Origin: Streptomyces sp. NBC_01750
Lineage (GTDB): Bacteria; Actinomycetota; Actinomycetes; Streptomycetales; Streptomycetaceae
Direction: 5' to 3'
Assembly: GCF_035918095.1 (NCBI RefSeq)
Contig: NZ_CP109137.1
Coordinates: 5,706,001 to 5,770,000 of the forward strand
DNA: 64,000 nt
The notes below the pieces were generated by a model. It saw nothing but the letters and a program-made list of their open reading frames with translations, did not search any database and had not been told where the DNA came from. Within the stretch, counting starts at the first letter, position 1, and each line of letters starts with the position of its first letter. Shown piece after piece: positions 25,160 to 34,750 of this stretch. The translations under genes and the position numbers were made by a program.

Positions 25160-25842
25160 GCCACGCCCGCCATGTCGCGCACCCTGCCGTCGCGGACGAT
25201 GACCTCGCGGTCGGAGTACGCGGCCACCCGGGCCTCGTGCGTCACCAGGACGACCGCGGCGTTGGTGTCCCGGGCAGCGTCGGTGAGCAGCTCCATCACC
25301 CGCTCGCCGTTGAGTGAGTCGAGGGCGCCGGTCGGCTCGTCGGCGAAGAGCACCCGCGGCGAGGTGACCAGCGCTCGGGCTACAGCGACCCGCTGGCCCT
25401 GGCCGCCGGAGACCTCGCCGGGCCGCTTGTGGCCGACATCGGCGACCTCGAGGCGCTCCATCCACTCCAGTGCGGTGCGTTCGGCCTCCTTGCGCCGGGT
25501 GCCGTTCAGCCGAAGTGGCAGCGCGACATTCTCGGTGCAGGTCAGCTCGGGAACGAGCTGGCCGAACTGGAAGACGAAGCCGTAGTCGCTGCGGCGCAGC
25601 GCGCTTCGTCCGGCGTCCGGCATCGTGGTGAGGTCGCGCCCGCTGTAGCTGATCGACCCGGAGTCGGGCCTGACGATCCCCGCGAGGCAGTGCAGCAGCG
25701 TCGACTTGCCGGAGCCGGAGGGCCCCATGACGGCGACGACCTCACCGGCGTGGATGGAGAAGGACGCGCCGTCGAGGGCGGGAGTGGGGCCGTACGCCTT
25801 GTGCAGGTCGGCGGCGACGAGGAGGGAACCTGCGGGCGTCAT
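25156..25842 (-). CDS. ABC transporter ATP-binding protein (MacB/LolD-like)
   Basis: A 228-residue ABC ATPase with Walker A GPSGSGKSTLLH, Q-loop in VFQFGQLVPELT, signature VSGGQGQRVAVARAL, Walker B RVLFADEPTGALD and switch His in VLVTHEARVA. The TGALDS form after Walker B is typical for partners of FtsX-like permeases in export or antibiotic-resistance systems. ATG 25842 overlaps the PadR stop (ATGA), and its own stop overlaps the permease start (ATGA), so the three genes are one tightly coupled operon. With the permease frameshifted the pump may be inactive. Confidence 0.93.
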   Translation of the reverse strand: MTPAGSLLVAADLHKAYGPTPALDGASFSIHAGEVVAVMGPSGSGKSTLLHCLAGIVRPDSGSISYSGRDLTTMPDAGRSALRRSDYGFVFQFGQLVPELTCTENVALPLRLNGTRRKEAERTALEWMERLEVADVGHKRPGEVSGGQGQRVAVARALVTSPRVLFADEPTGALDSLNGERVMELLTDAARDTNAAVVLVTHEARVAAYSDREVIVRDGRVRDMAGVA

Positions 25843-26363
25843 CCGCGCACCTCTTTGGCGAGTTGGTCGAGCCGGGCGCCGGTCAGTTCCAGCCAGCGCA
25901 GATCGGCTTCGAGGTGGAAGAGGGCGTGGTCGCAGATGAGCTGGTCGGCGAGGTCGCCGCGGCGCTTGCGGTCGGTGAGGATACGCATCAGCCGTAGATG
26001 CTCGGCCCGCTGTGAATCGAGCAGATCGGCGGCGCTGCGGCCGGTGAGCAGCGCGAGGACGACCTTGATGTAGAGGGTCGACTGGAGGTACGGCTCCGGC
26101 TTCTCGGGCTGTGTGAGCCACTGGCTGACATCGGTGATCCCGGCGTCGGTGATGGCGTAGCGCTTGCGCTCGGGGCCGCCGCCGGCCTCGATGCCGTCGA
26201 CCTCGACCAGGCCGTTCTTGAGGAGGCGGGACATGGTCGAGTAGACCTGCCCGTAGTGGAGGGGCCGGTCGTGGCCGAACCTCTCGTCGAAGGCGCGCTT
26301 GAGGTCGTAGCCGTGACGCGGGCCGGACTCGAGGAGCCCGAGGAGTGTGTGACCGATGGACAT
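25839..26363 (-). CDS. PadR-family transcriptional regulator
   Basis: A 174-residue PadR regulator: N-terminal winged helix (IGHTLLGLLESGPRHGYDLKRAFDERFG ... YGQVYSTMSRLLKNGLVEV, in sections), then the C-terminal dimerisation helices (AEHLRLMRILTDRKRRG). PadR proteins repress adjacent efflux genes until a ligand binds. ATG 26363 is 7 bases after the -10 TAGAGT, pointing to a leaderless mRNA; ATG 26372 would lie in the promoter. It heads an operon with the ABC ATPase and permease, which it should repress together with itself. Confidence 0.93.
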   Translation of the reverse strand: MSIGHTLLGLLESGPRHGYDLKRAFDERFGHDRPLHYGQVYSTMSRLLKNGLVEVDGIEAGGGPERKRYAITDAGITDVSQWLTQPEKPEPYLQSTLYIKVVLALLTGRSAADLLDSQRAEHLRLMRILTDRKRRGDLADQLICDHALFHLEADLRWLELTGARLDQLAKEVRG

Positions 26364-26370
26364 GGGGCGC

Positions 26371-26403
26371 ACTCTACACGCGGTGTATACGTCGTGTGTA
26401 TAC
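26371..26403 (-). promoter_or_regulatory. PadR operon promoter and probable autoregulatory operator
   Basis: On the minus strand TAGAGT (26376-26371) is the -10 box. It abuts the perfect inverted repeat TACAC-GCG-GTGTA (26375-26387), and GTGTATAC occurs twice (26383-26390, 26396-26403), 13 bases apart. A palindrome overlapping the -10 box suits repression by the PadR protein. Confidence 0.6.
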
Positions 26404-26533
26404 CTGGGGCGGACGGACGCCGGTGCGGGTGTGGCGGAGGCAAACGGGGGCTCGGCGGCGGACCCGCTCCGCGATCCCCGGACGGGCTGAGATTCAGCCC
26501 GTCCGGGATGGTGACGACAGGGGTACCGGCGTC

Positions 26534-26773
26534 CTACTCCGCGTCCCCGTCAGGCGCCCGCCCCGGCGGCCGGCCCCGCCGGGGAATCGGGCCGGCGCCG
26601 CCCGGCAGTCGGCCGGCGTCCGCCAGGGCGCGGCGGAGGATGAACTCGATCTGCGCGTTCGCGCTGCGCAGCTCGTCCGACGCCCACCGCGCCACCGCGT
26701 CGTACACCGCCGGATCCAGCCGCAGCAGCACCTGCTTCCGCTCGGGCACCTGCTTCCGCTCGGGTGGCGTCAC
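26534..26773 (-). CDS. Small ribbon-helix-helix-like protein
   Basis: A 79-residue basic protein. The core KQVLLRLDPAVYDAVARWASDELRSANAQIEFILRRAL has the strand-helix-helix pattern of Arc/HicB-type ribbon-helix-helix DNA-binding proteins; the tail is Gly/Pro/Arg-rich. GTG 26773 overlaps the stop of the SPFH gene (GTGA), which shows coupling. The much longer open frame through 27754 is antisense-like shadow over the SPFH gene. A likely job is repressing the SPFH operon at the 16-bp palindrome at 27753 (inference). Confidence 0.72.
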   Translation of the reverse strand: MTPPERKQVPERKQVLLRLDPAVYDAVARWASDELRSANAQIEFILRRALADAGRLPGGAGPIPRRGRPPGRAPDGDAE

Positions 26774-27705
26774 TGGTAGAGCGAGCCTGTGTTGAGGACA
26801 GGTTGCGGCGCGCGGTCTCCGCACAGCACCACCATCAGGTTCGACACCATGGCCGCCTTGCGCTCCGTGTCGAGCTCGACGATGTCCTGTTCCGCGATCC
26901 TGGCCAGCGCCGCCTCGACCATGCCCACCGCTCCGTCCACGATCTGCCGCCGCGCCGCCACCACCGCGCCCGCCTGCTGGCGCTGCAGCATCGCCGAGGC
27001 GATCTCCGGGGCGTACGCGAGATGTGTGAAGCGCGACTCGATGATGTGCACGCCCGCCGCCTCCACGCGCGCGTGCAGCTCGACGGCCAGCTTCTCGGTG
27101 ATCTCCTCCGCGTTGCCGCGCAGCGACAGGCCGTCCTCGTCGTGCGCGTCGTAGGGGTACTCGATCGCGATGTGCCGCACTGCCGCCTCCGTCTGGGTGG
27201 AGACGAACTCCAGGAAGTCGTCCACCTCGAACATCGCCTGCGCCGTGTCCTCGACCTTCCATACGACCACCGCGGCCAGCTCGATCGGGTTGCCGTACGC
27301 GTCGTTCACCTTCAGAACCGCGGTCTCGTGGTTCCGTACCCGCGTCGAGATCTTGACCCGCGAGGTGAACGGGTTGACCCAGCGCAGGCCGTCCGTACGG
27401 ATCGTGCCCCGGTAGCGCCCGAAGAGCTGGACCACCCGCGCCTCGCCCGGCGCGACCGTGTTCAGCCCGCACATCGCGATGAACGCGGCGACCGCGACCA
27501 GGACGCCGGTCAGGATCAGCGCCACCTTCGCGCCGGTCGGGCCGACCGCCGAACCGGCGACGATCAGCACGACCCCGGCGGCTATTCCGAGCAGACCGAG
27601 CAGCAGGGCGGCGCCCCCGCCGATGCTGTGCGCCGGAATTTCGCGAACCTGTGGCGCCGGCATCTCTGGCACGTTTTCCGCGGTTGCTGTGCTGGTGGCA
27701 GGCAT
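26770..27705 (-). CDS. SPFH/Band 7 (stomatin-prohibitin) membrane protein
   Basis: A 311-residue flotillin/prohibitin-like protein. Two closely spaced membrane helices (about 32-55 and 62-82) are followed by the SPFH domain, starting [29 protein letters not shown] and including [29 protein letters not shown]-terminal Ala/Glu-rich helical region (about 230-290) promotes oligomerisation. Such proteins organise membrane microdomains or guard proteases. ATG 27705 follows GGGAGCG. It is co-transcribed with the small ribbon-helix-helix gene. Confidence 0.88.
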   Translation of the reverse strand: MPATSTATAENVPEMPAPQVREIPAHSIGGGAALLLGLLGIAAGVVLIVAGSAVGPTGAKVALILTGVLVAVAAFIAMCGLNTVAPGEARVVQLFGRYRGTIRTDGLRWVNPFTSRVKISTRVRNHETAVLKVNDAYGNPIELAAVVVWKVEDTAQAMFEVDDFLEFVSTQTEAAVRHIAIEYPYDAHDEDGLSLRGNAEEITEKLAVELHARVEAAGVHIIESRFTHLAYAPEIASAMLQRQQAGAVVAARRQIVDGAVGMVEAALARIAEQDIVELDTERKAAMVSNLMVVLCGDRAPQPVLNTGSLYQ

Positions 27706-27752
27706 GATCGCTCCCCGTTTCCCGGGTCGGCGACAGCCGCCGACCTTCTAGC

Positions 27753-27768
27753 AAAGTGATATCACTTT
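27753..27768. promoter_or_regulatory. 16-bp perfect palindrome upstream of the SPFH operon
   Basis: AAAGTGATATCACTTT, 48 bases upstream of the SPFH start and part of an AT-rich island. Perfect dyad symmetry of this length in GC-rich DNA marks an operator, most simply for the coupled ribbon-helix-helix protein. Confidence 0.65.
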
Positions 27769-27972
27769 AACTTGCATCGCAACCCTGTGCACGTCTCATG
27801 AGTCGGTTCCATGAGACGGGGTGCTGATTCTCACGTCCGGAAAAGACCGGATCGATGGCCCTTTGTCTGAGTGAGCGGTGTTAGCTTTCTGAGCTGATTC
27901 CGGCCCGATGCCGGGCCGACCACGGCAAGCACGACCAGCGACGACAGTGACTACGAGCGGAGCAGCGAAGCG

Positions 27973-30195
27973 ATGGGCCGAGCGGAAGCGCGACAGGCCC
28001 GGCAGCGCGGGGCGCGCCGGGCGAAGAGAGCAAAGCCCACTGGCATACGGCGCTTCTTCACCTGGAGGAAGCTGCTCGGTACTTTCTTCGGCCTCTGCCT
28101 GCTGGTGATGGGCGCCTTCTTCGTGATCTATCTGCTCGTTCCGGTGCCCGAGGCCAACGCCCAGGCCGAGATGCAGAGCAACGTCTACAAGTACAGCGAC
28201 GGCAAGATCCTCGCCCGCACCGGCAAGATCAACCGCGAGATCGTCGGGCTCGAGAAGATCCCCAAGGAAGTCCAGAACACCTTCGTCGCCGCCGAGAACA
28301 AGACGTTCTTCAAGGACTCCGGAGTCGACTTCAAGGGCACCGCCCGCGGCCTGATGAACACCCTCACGGGCAAGGGCAAGCAGGGCGGCTCGACCATCAC
28401 CCAGCAGTACGTCAAGAACTACTACCTGAACCAGGACCAGACAGTCACCCGCAAGCTCAAAGAGCTGGTGATCTCGCTCAAGGTGGACCAGAAGAAGGAA
28501 AAGCGCGAGATCCTCGCCGGGTACATCAACACCAGCTACTACGGGCGCAGCGCGTACGGCATCCAGGCCGCGGCCCAGGCGTACTACCGCAAGGACGCCA
28601 AGGACCTGAACGTCGCCGAGGGCGCGTACCTCGCCGCCCTCCTCCAGGCCCCGAGCCAGTACGACTGGGCGGTCGCCTCGGACACCGGCAAGAATCTGGT
28701 CAGGGAGCGCTGGAACTACGTACTCGACAACATGGTCGAAGAGGGCTGGCTGGACTCGGGCAAGCGCACCGGTCTGAAGTTCCCCGTGCCGAAGGATCCG
28801 CGGCCCGCCCCCGGCATGGGGGGCCAGACCGGCTATCTCGTCGACGCGGCCAACGCCGAGCTCGAGCGCCACAACGTCAGCGAGGAGGAGATCAAGGCCG
28901 GCGGCTGGACGATCACCCTCAACATCGACGAGAAGCGCCAGAAGGCACTGGTCGAGGCGGTCAACAAGCAGCTCGAGAAGAAGCTGGACCGCGTGAAGGA
29001 CAAGGCCCAGGCGACCGTCCAGGCGGGCGCGACCTCGGTCGACCCGAAGACCGGCCATGTCGTCGCGCTCTACGGCGGCGCCGGCGCCACCGAGCACTGG
29101 CTGTCCAACGCCACCCGCCGCGACTACCAGCCCGCATCGAGCTTCAAGCCGGTCGTTCTCGCCTCGGCACTCGAGAACGGGGCCGAGACCCAGGACGGCG
29201 CGAAGATCGGCCTCAACACCAAGTACGACGGCACCAGCAAGCGGCCCGTCGTGGGCAGCGACGTCCCCTTCGCCCCGGAGAACGAGGACGACAAGGACTA
29301 CGGCCCGGTCAGCGTCCAGCGGGCGACGAACAGCTCGATCAACTCCGTCTTCGCGCAGATGATCGTGGATGTCACCCCGGCGAAGGCGAAGAAGACCGCG
29401 CTCGACCTCGGTATGAAGGACGGCAAGGGCTGGCCGGAGCAGCCCGCGATGTCGCTCGGCACGATGGGGGCCTCCACCTGGGACATGGCCGGGGTGTACG
29501 CGACCTTCGACAACCATGGCAAGAAGGTCACGCCGACCATCGTGAAGTCCGCAGAGCACCAGGTCCGTGAGGCCGATCTCAAGGACCAGACCGCCGGCGG
29601 CCAGGTGATCAGTCGTGAGGCGGCTGACACCACGACGGCGGCCATGACGGGCGTCGTGAAGTCCGGCTCGGGCATCAACGCTGCCGGCGACTACGAGGCG
29701 GCGGGCAAGACCGGCACCTCGGAGAACAACCGCTCGGCCTGGTTCGTGGGCTACACCCCCGAACTGGTCACCGCCGTCGCCCTGTTCGGCGAGGACCCCA
29801 AGGGCGGGCAGGTCACGCTGAGCAACACCGTCAACGAGGGCCGCGCCAACGGTGGTGGAGTCCCGGCGAAGATCTGGAAGCAGTACACGACGGGCGCCCT
29901 CGACGACGAGGCCGCCGCCGCCGAGTTCGACCTGGAGATCGAAGAGGGCGCGACGGTGGAACCGGATCCGACGCCGACGGAGACCCCGTCCGAGACGCCC
30001 TCGCAGACCCCTTCGGAGACGCCGACGGACGATCCGACGCAGACGCCGACCAGGACACCGACGCAGACGCCGACCAGGACGCCTTCGGACGATCCGACAC
30101 TGACACCGTCGGATCCGCCGAGCTTCACCCCGCCGACCGACCCGGGCGGTGACCCCGGCGGGACACAGGGTGCCGACGGCAGAGTCAAGCCGTGA
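27973..30195 (+). CDS. Class A penicillin-binding protein (bifunctional transglycosylase/transpeptidase)
   Basis: A 740-residue cell-wall synthase. A basic cytoplasmic N-terminus and one membrane helix (about 34-57) precede the GT51 glycosyltransferase domain, with catalytic Glu in FVAAENKTFFKDSGVD and the QGGSTITQQYVKN motif. The transpeptidase domain (about 330-640) has S389-S-F-K, the SSIN motif and AGKTGTSENN. The last ~95 residues form a low-complexity Thr/Pro/Ser/Asp tail of TPSETP- and TPTRTP-like units, probably extended in the wall. ATG 27973 has only a weak GGAG upstream. A bidirectional terminator separates it from the convergent catalase gene. Confidence 0.94.
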   Translation: MGRAEARQARQRGARRAKRAKPTGIRRFFTWRKLLGTFFGLCLLVMGAFFVIYLLVPVPEANAQAEMQSNVYKYSDGKILARTGKINREIVGLEKIPKEVQNTFVAAENKTFFKDSGVDFKGTARGLMNTLTGKGKQGGSTITQQYVKNYYLNQDQTVTRKLKELVISLKVDQKKEKREILAGYINTSYYGRSAYGIQAAAQAYYRKDAKDLNVAEGAYLAALLQAPSQYDWAVASDTGKNLVRERWNYVLDNMVEEGWLDSGKRTGLKFPVPKDPRPAPGMGGQTGYLVDAANAELERHNVSEEEIKAGGWTITLNIDEKRQKALVEAVNKQLEKKLDRVKDKAQATVQAGATSVDPKTGHVVALYGGAGATEHWLSNATRRDYQPASSFKPVVLASALENGAETQDGAKIGLNTKYDGTSKRPVVGSDVPFAPENEDDKDYGPVSVQRATNSSINSVFAQMIVDVTPAKAKKTALDLGMKDGKGWPEQPAMSLGTMGASTWDMAGVYATFDNHGKKVTPTIVKSAEHQVREADLKDQTAGGQVISREAADTTTAAMTGVVKSGSGINAAGDYEAAGKTGTSENNRSAWFVGYTPELVTAVALFGEDPKGGQVTLSNTVNEGRANGGGVPAKIWKQYTTGALDDEAAAAEFDLEIEEGATVEPDPTPTETPSETPSQTPSETPTDDPTQTPTRTPTQTPTRTPSDDPTLTPSDPPSFTPPTDPGGDPGGTQGADGRVKP

Positions 30196-30251
30196 CGGCA
30201 ACCTCGGGCGCCGACCGCAGTCTCAGGCCCTGACGCAACCTCAGGCGACAC

Positions 30252-30302
30252 GTACGACAGTGCCCGCGGTACCCGTTTCCGGGTCCGCGGGCACTGTCGT
30301 AC
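30252..30302. terminator. Bidirectional terminator between PBP and catalase genes
   Basis: Outer arms GTACGACAGTGCCCGCGG and CCGCGGGCACTGTCGTAC (18 bp perfect) enclose a further ACCCG/CGGGT stem; one of the most stable hairpins in the window. Confidence 0.92.
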
Positions 30303-30308
30303 TCGCTG

Positions 30309-31772
30309 TCAGCCGCCGTTCACCTTGTTGGCGATACGGTCGCCGATCTTCTTGTCGATATTGCGCCAGTACTGCAGCGCCCGGTCCACGACCGGCCGGG
30401 TCACGCCGTCGCTCAGATGCCCGCTGACGTTCGACACCAGCCGGTCACGGGCCTCGTCGTCCAGCACCTGACGGACCATGGTGCCCGGCTGGCCCCAGTC
30501 GTCGTCCTCGCGGTGCGGCTTGTACGCCTCGCGCACCAGCTCTCCCGCGGCCTCCCAGCTCGCCGGTTCGCCGTAGCGCTGGTAGTCGGCTGCGGGACCG
30601 CCGTAGGAGTTGGGCGCGTACGGCCTCGCCGCGTTCGACGGCATGTACCGCATCGGGCCGTCCTTTGCGTACGAGTTCACCGGCGCGTGCGACCGGTTGG
30701 GCGGCAGCTGGGCGTAGTTCGGGCCGATCCGGTACCGGTGGGTGTCCGGATAGGAGAAGAGCCGGCCCAGCAGCATCTTGTCCGGCGACGGACCGATGCC
30801 CGGCACCATGTTCGACGGTTCGAAGGCGGCCTGCTCGATGTGGATGAAGTAGTCCTCCGGATTCCTGTTGAGCGTCATCCGGCCGACGTCGATCAGGGGG
30901 TAGTCGCCGTGCGGCCACACCTTGGTCAGGTCGAAGGGGTTGAAGCGATAGCCGGCCGCGTCCTCGAACGGCATGATCTGGACCTTGAGGCTCCAGGTCG
31001 GCGCGTCGCCGGACTCGATCGACTCGTACAGATCGCGCCGGTGCTTGTCCGCGTCCGAGCCGGCCAGCTCGTCGGCCTCGGCCTGCGTGAGGAAGTCGAC
31101 GCCCTGGTCGGTCTTGAAGTGGTACTTCACCCAGAACCGCTCGCCACCGCCGTTGATCCACATATAGGTGTGGGAGCTGTAGCCGTTCATATGGCGGTAG
31201 GTCTTCGGGATGCCGCGGTCGCCCATCAGCCACGTCACCTGGTGCGCGGACTCGGGGGACAGTGTCCAGAAGTCCCACTGCATGTCGTTGTTGCGCAGCC
31301 CGGTGGCCGGGTGGCGCTTCTGGGACCTGATGAAGTCCTGGAACTTGATCGTGTCGCGTACGAAGAAGACCGGCGTGTTGTTGCCGACCATGTCGTAGTT
31401 GCCGTGTTCGGTGTAGAACTTCAGCGCGAAGCCGCGCGGGTCGCGCCAGGTGTCGGGGGAGCCCTGCTCACCCGCGACCGTGGAGAAGCGGGCCAGCATC
31501 TCGGTGCGCCTGCCCGGCTGGAAGAGGTCCGCCCTGGTGAACTGGCTGACGTCATTGGTGACTTCGAAGGTGCCGTACGCCCCCGCACCCTTCGCATGCA
31601 CCACCCGCTCGGGGACCCGCTCCCGGTTGAACTGGGCCATCTTCTCGATGAGGTAGTGGTCCTGGAGCAGGATCGGGCCGTCGGGTCCCACGGTGAGCGA
31701 ATGCTCGTCGCTCTCCACCGGGATGCCGGCATTGTTGGTCGTGTACGGGGCCTTCGGGGATGACTCGGTCAC
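30309..31772 (-). CDS. Haem catalase (clade 3-type monofunctional)
   Basis: A 487-residue catalase, full length for small-subunit enzymes. Key residues are visible: catalytic H59 in [13 protein letters not shown], Asn in [13 protein letters not shown] and the haem-ligating Tyr in [15 protein letters not shown]. It disproportionates hydrogen peroxide in the cytosol. GTG 31772 follows GGGAGGA at proper distance; the ATG at 31829 has no ribosome site. It may be controlled by a Fur-like CatR or by OxyR, but no regulator gene is adjacent and I do not see a clear operator. Confidence 0.96.
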   Translation of the reverse strand: MTESSPKAPYTTNNAGIPVESDEHSLTVGPDGPILLQDHYLIEKMAQFNRERVPERVVHAKGAGAYGTFEVTNDVSQFTRADLFQPGRRTEMLARFSTVAGEQGSPDTWRDPRGFALKFYTEHGNYDMVGNNTPVFFVRDTIKFQDFIRSQKRHPATGLRNNDMQWDFWTLSPESAHQVTWLMGDRGIPKTYRHMNGYSSHTYMWINGGGERFWVKYHFKTDQGVDFLTQAEADELAGSDADKHRRDLYESIESGDAPTWSLKVQIMPFEDAAGYRFNPFDLTKVWPHGDYPLIDVGRMTLNRNPEDYFIHIEQAAFEPSNMVPGIGPSPDKMLLGRLFSYPDTHRYRIGPNYAQLPPNRSHAPVNSYAKDGPMRYMPSNAARPYAPNSYGGPAADYQRYGEPASWEAAGELVREAYKPHREDDDWGQPGTMVRQVLDDEARDRLVSNVSGHLSDGVTRPVVDRALQYWRNIDKKIGDRIANKVNGG

Positions 31773-31898
31773 GAGCGTCCTCCCGTCGATAGAGGGATTG
31801 AGGTCGCATCGGCCGCGTGCCCCAGTCAACCTCTACGACACCCCGTCGGCAACATTTGGACAAGGTCCAGATCTGGCCCAAGTACGGGCTGTGCCGTT

Positions 31899-33746
31899 CT
31901 ACGCGGGAGTGGGCAGCTCGAACCACACCACCTTGCCGGTCGACAGGCGGGTCGCCCCCCACCGTCTGGCCAGCCGGTTCACCAGGAACAGCCCTCGTCC
32001 GCCCTCGTCCGTGTCGCGGGCCCGGCGCTGCCTCGGCAGCTGCGGAGAGTCGTCGCCCACTTCGCAGCGCAGCACGTCCGTACGCAGCAGCCGCAGCGTC
32101 ACCGGCCGCTCGGCGTACCGCACGGCATTGGTCACCACTTCGCTGACCAGCAGCTCCACCGAGTCGCTCAGCTCCTCCAGGCCCCAGCGGGTCAGCGCCC
32201 TGCGGGCCAGTCTCCGGGCCCGGCCCGGAGCCGCGTCCTCGGGCTCCAGGAACCAGTACGCGACATCGCTCGGCGCGATCCCGTCGAAGCGGGCCGCGAG
32301 CAGCGCGATGTCGTCGTCCCGGTCGCCAGGGCCGAGCACGTCCAGCACGTCGTCGCAGAGCGCCTCCAGCGGCGGCGAATGGTCGGGACCGGTCAGCTGG
32401 GCGGTGGCGGCGAGCCGCTCCCGCAGCTGCTCGATCCCCGTCCACACATCCCGCAGCCGGGACTCGACCAGACCGTCGGTGTACAGCAGAAGGGTCGCGC
32501 CGGCCGGGGCGTCCAGCTCCACGGCCTCGAAGTCCACGCCCCCCACGCCGATGGGTGCGCCGGGCGGTACGCGCAGCACCTCGGCCCGCCCGCCCAGGTG
32601 CAGCAGAATGGGCGGCGGGTGGCCTGCGTTGGCGATGGTGATGCGGTGCGAGACGGGGTCGTACACGGCGTACAGGCAGGTGGCCATGCGGTCCGTGCCG
32701 AGCCGCTGGGCCTGCTCGTCCAGGTGGTGCAGAACCTCCTGCGGGGGCAGATCGAGACCGGCCAGGGTCTGCGCGGTGGTGCGCAGCTGGCCCATGATCG
32801 CGGCGGAGGTCATGGAGTGCCCCATGACATCGCCGACCACCAGCGCCACCCGGCTGCCCGGCAGCGGGATCGCGTCGTACCAGTCGCCGCCGACCCGGGC
32901 CGTCTCGGCGGCCGGCAGATAGCGGGACGCGAGACGGACGCCGGTCGGCTGCGGGAGCGAGTCGGGCAGCATGGTGCGCTGCAGCTCGTCGGCGATGTAG
33001 GCCTCACGTCCGTACAGCACGGCCTTGTCGATGCCGAGCGCCGTGTGCGTGGCCAATTGTGCCGCCACCAGAAGGTCGTTGGGCTCGAAGGCGGGCCGGT
33101 CCGGCCGGCGGAGGAAGACGGCCGCGCCGATCACCCGCCGCCTGCCGCGGAGCGGGGCGAGTATCGCGCGATGTCCGCTCGGTACGGTGCGGTCGGCGCC
33201 GAGGAGCTCGGGCAGGGCGGCCCGGGCGGCCGCGGAGTCGCCGAAGACGGGCCGTACGCCGCGCAGCACCTCGGAGAGCGCACCACCGGACCGCACCTCG
33301 CACAGCTCGGCGGCCGGCATGAGGTCGGTCTGCGGGTCGACGACCGGGAGGGGGACGGTGCCGGGATCGGCGTCCTCACCGGCTAAACGCAGCCGGTCGG
33401 TGCGGCGCAGCCGCAGCACGAACGGCGAGACCGGCCGCTCGTCGCCCACCGGCAGCGGGCTGCGGAGATAGACGAGAATCGCGTCGGAGAAGGTCGGCAC
33501 GGTCGCCCGGCACAGCCCGAGCACGATCTCGTCGAGGTCTATGCCGCGCGCGATCCTGCGGGTGGCGGCCCCCACGAAACGCAGCCGGTCGCCCTCGCGG
33601 CGTGCGGTCCCCGCCAGGTCCTGCGGCGGACCGGCAGGCGGCGGCACGCTCGAGCTGCCGGTCGCCTCGGACCGCGGCCGGGTGCGTTCCTGCGGCCGGG
33701 CAGCCAGGGGCTGCCGGCCTTCATGGGAGGTGGGCTGCTCCGTCAC
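31899..33746 (-). CDS. GAF-PP2C-HATPase protein: SpoIIE-type serine phosphatase with anti-sigma-like kinase domain
   Basis: A 615-residue signalling protein. Order: a disordered N-terminus (1-45), a GAF-like sensor region (about 55-265), a PP2C/SpoIIE phosphatase domain (about 280-480) with metal-binding Asp in GGDWYDAIPL and VVGDVMGHSM, and a C-terminal HATPase_c domain of the RsbW type (about 490-612) with SEVVTNAVRYA and EGGRGLFLVNRLARRWG. Such proteins switch anti-anti-sigma factors on by dephosphorylation. GTG 33746 is the start. It is monocistronic, with no sigma-factor gene adjacent, so its partners are unknown. Confidence 0.9.
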   Translation of the reverse strand: MTEQPTSHEGRQPLAARPQERTRPRSEATGSSSVPPPAGPPQDLAGTARREGDRLRFVGAATRRIARGIDLDEIVLGLCRATVPTFSDAILVYLRSPLPVGDERPVSPFVLRLRRTDRLRLAGEDADPGTVPLPVVDPQTDLMPAAELCEVRSGGALSEVLRGVRPVFGDSAAARAALPELLGADRTVPSGHRAILAPLRGRRRVIGAAVFLRRPDRPAFEPNDLLVAAQLATHTALGIDKAVLYGREAYIADELQRTMLPDSLPQPTGVRLASRYLPAAETARVGGDWYDAIPLPGSRVALVVGDVMGHSMTSAAIMGQLRTTAQTLAGLDLPPQEVLHHLDEQAQRLGTDRMATCLYAVYDPVSHRITIANAGHPPPILLHLGGRAEVLRVPPGAPIGVGGVDFEAVELDAPAGATLLLYTDGLVESRLRDVWTGIEQLRERLAATAQLTGPDHSPPLEALCDDVLDVLGPGDRDDDIALLAARFDGIAPSDVAYWFLEPEDAAPGRARRLARRALTRWGLEELSDSVELLVSEVVTNAVRYAERPVTLRLLRTDVLRCEVGDDSPQLPRQRRARDTDEGGRGLFLVNRLARRWGATRLSTGKVVWFELPTPA

Positions 33747-34066
33747 GCGTGGTATTCCGTCCGTCCGGGCCGGTTGTGCGATGCAATCGCCTCGTGAGGC
33801 GGTATACCCGCTCTACGGGCGGGGCCGACAGGATGGCGGGCATCCGGCACAGCTCCACCCCCTTGAAATGACTCGTGATGACTTACGGTCAGGCCGTGCG
33901 CTGCGCTCAATAGTTGCTCAAACGGCGCAGCCTTGCGGACGACGATCCTACGTTTGCCCCCTGGGGGCACATCAAGAGTCTCACGAGGTCGTATGAGCCG
34001 GTGGGTGTTCCCGTACCGGAATCAGTCACTTCGCCGACGCCCGAGCACAGACTCACGACGCCGGAC
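33747..34066. other. Intergenic region, no gene recognised
   Basis: About 320 bases of moderate GC. It contains GCCCCCTGGGGGC near 33956, a near-perfect palindrome, and direct repeats around CTCACGACG (34050-34075). The short minus-strand frame 33743-33970 has no ribosome site, so I do not call it. Confidence 0.3.
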
Positions 34067-34744
34067 TCACGACGTCACCTGCACTGCCGTACGTCCCCAG
34101 TCCGCCGGAAGCCGCGGCACTCGCCACGCCGGGTCCGGCCGCCAGTCCTCCCAGCCCGCGCAGAACGGCGCCTTCCAGGCCCTGATCGCCTCGACGGCCG
34201 CCTGCCCCGCCTCCCGTACGCCCTGCGCCTTCTCCGCGTTCATCAGGCCGACCCGCTGGGCCTCGGCGAACTCGTCCTCGTCCAGCCAGTGCCAGCTGCG
34301 GTCCGGGTGGACGGCGATGTCCAGGAAGTGGTCCTCGGAGTCGACGCCGCCCGCCCAACGGGCATGCGGCTCCTCGAGGTTCACATACCAGTTCTTGAAC
34401 CGCCAGCCGCGCTCCCAGAACAGCCAGACCGACCACGGCTCACCGGGTCGCGCCAGCTTCAGTACGCCCGTGCCGAACCAGCGGGCGCGGGCGGTGGTGC
34501 GCGGTGCGGTGTAGCGGGTGGCGAGCGGCTCCTGGTGCACCGGCGTGCCGTCCGCGAGCACCGGCTTCACGCACTCCGTGCCCGGCGCCATCCAGACCGC
34601 GAGCAGCTCGTCCGTGTCCTCCACGACTGTCACGGGCCGGCAGATATGGACGCTTCCGCCCGACGGATCCGGGGCATGGCCGCGGTAGCGCCAGAGGATG
34701 TGGTCCCCGGGCGTCCAGCGTGCGATGCGTTCCGTACCTGTCAT
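34067..34744 (-). CDS. DUF402 family protein (FomD/Ntdp-like)
   Basis: A 225-residue protein with the DUF402 core: PWSVWLFWERGWRFKNWYVNLEEP and GVDSEDHFLDIAVHPDRSWHWLDEDEF, in sections. Characterised relatives are metal-dependent nucleoside di-/triphosphatases or FomD, which hydrolyses a cytidylylated intermediate; the acidic cluster DSEDHFLDI is the likely metal site. The substrate here is unknown. ATG 34744 lies 6 bases after TAGGAT on the minus strand, indicating a leaderless mRNA. Confidence 0.85.
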   Translation of the reverse strand: MTGTERIARWTPGDHILWRYRGHAPDPSGGSVHICRPVTVVEDTDELLAVWMAPGTECVKPVLADGTPVHQEPLATRYTAPRTTARARWFGTGVLKLARPGEPWSVWLFWERGWRFKNWYVNLEEPHARWAGGVDSEDHFLDIAVHPDRSWHWLDEDEFAEAQRVGLMNAEKAQGVREAGQAAVEAIRAWKAPFCAGWEDWRPDPAWRVPRLPADWGRTAVQVTS

Positions 34745-34750
34745 GCGCAG

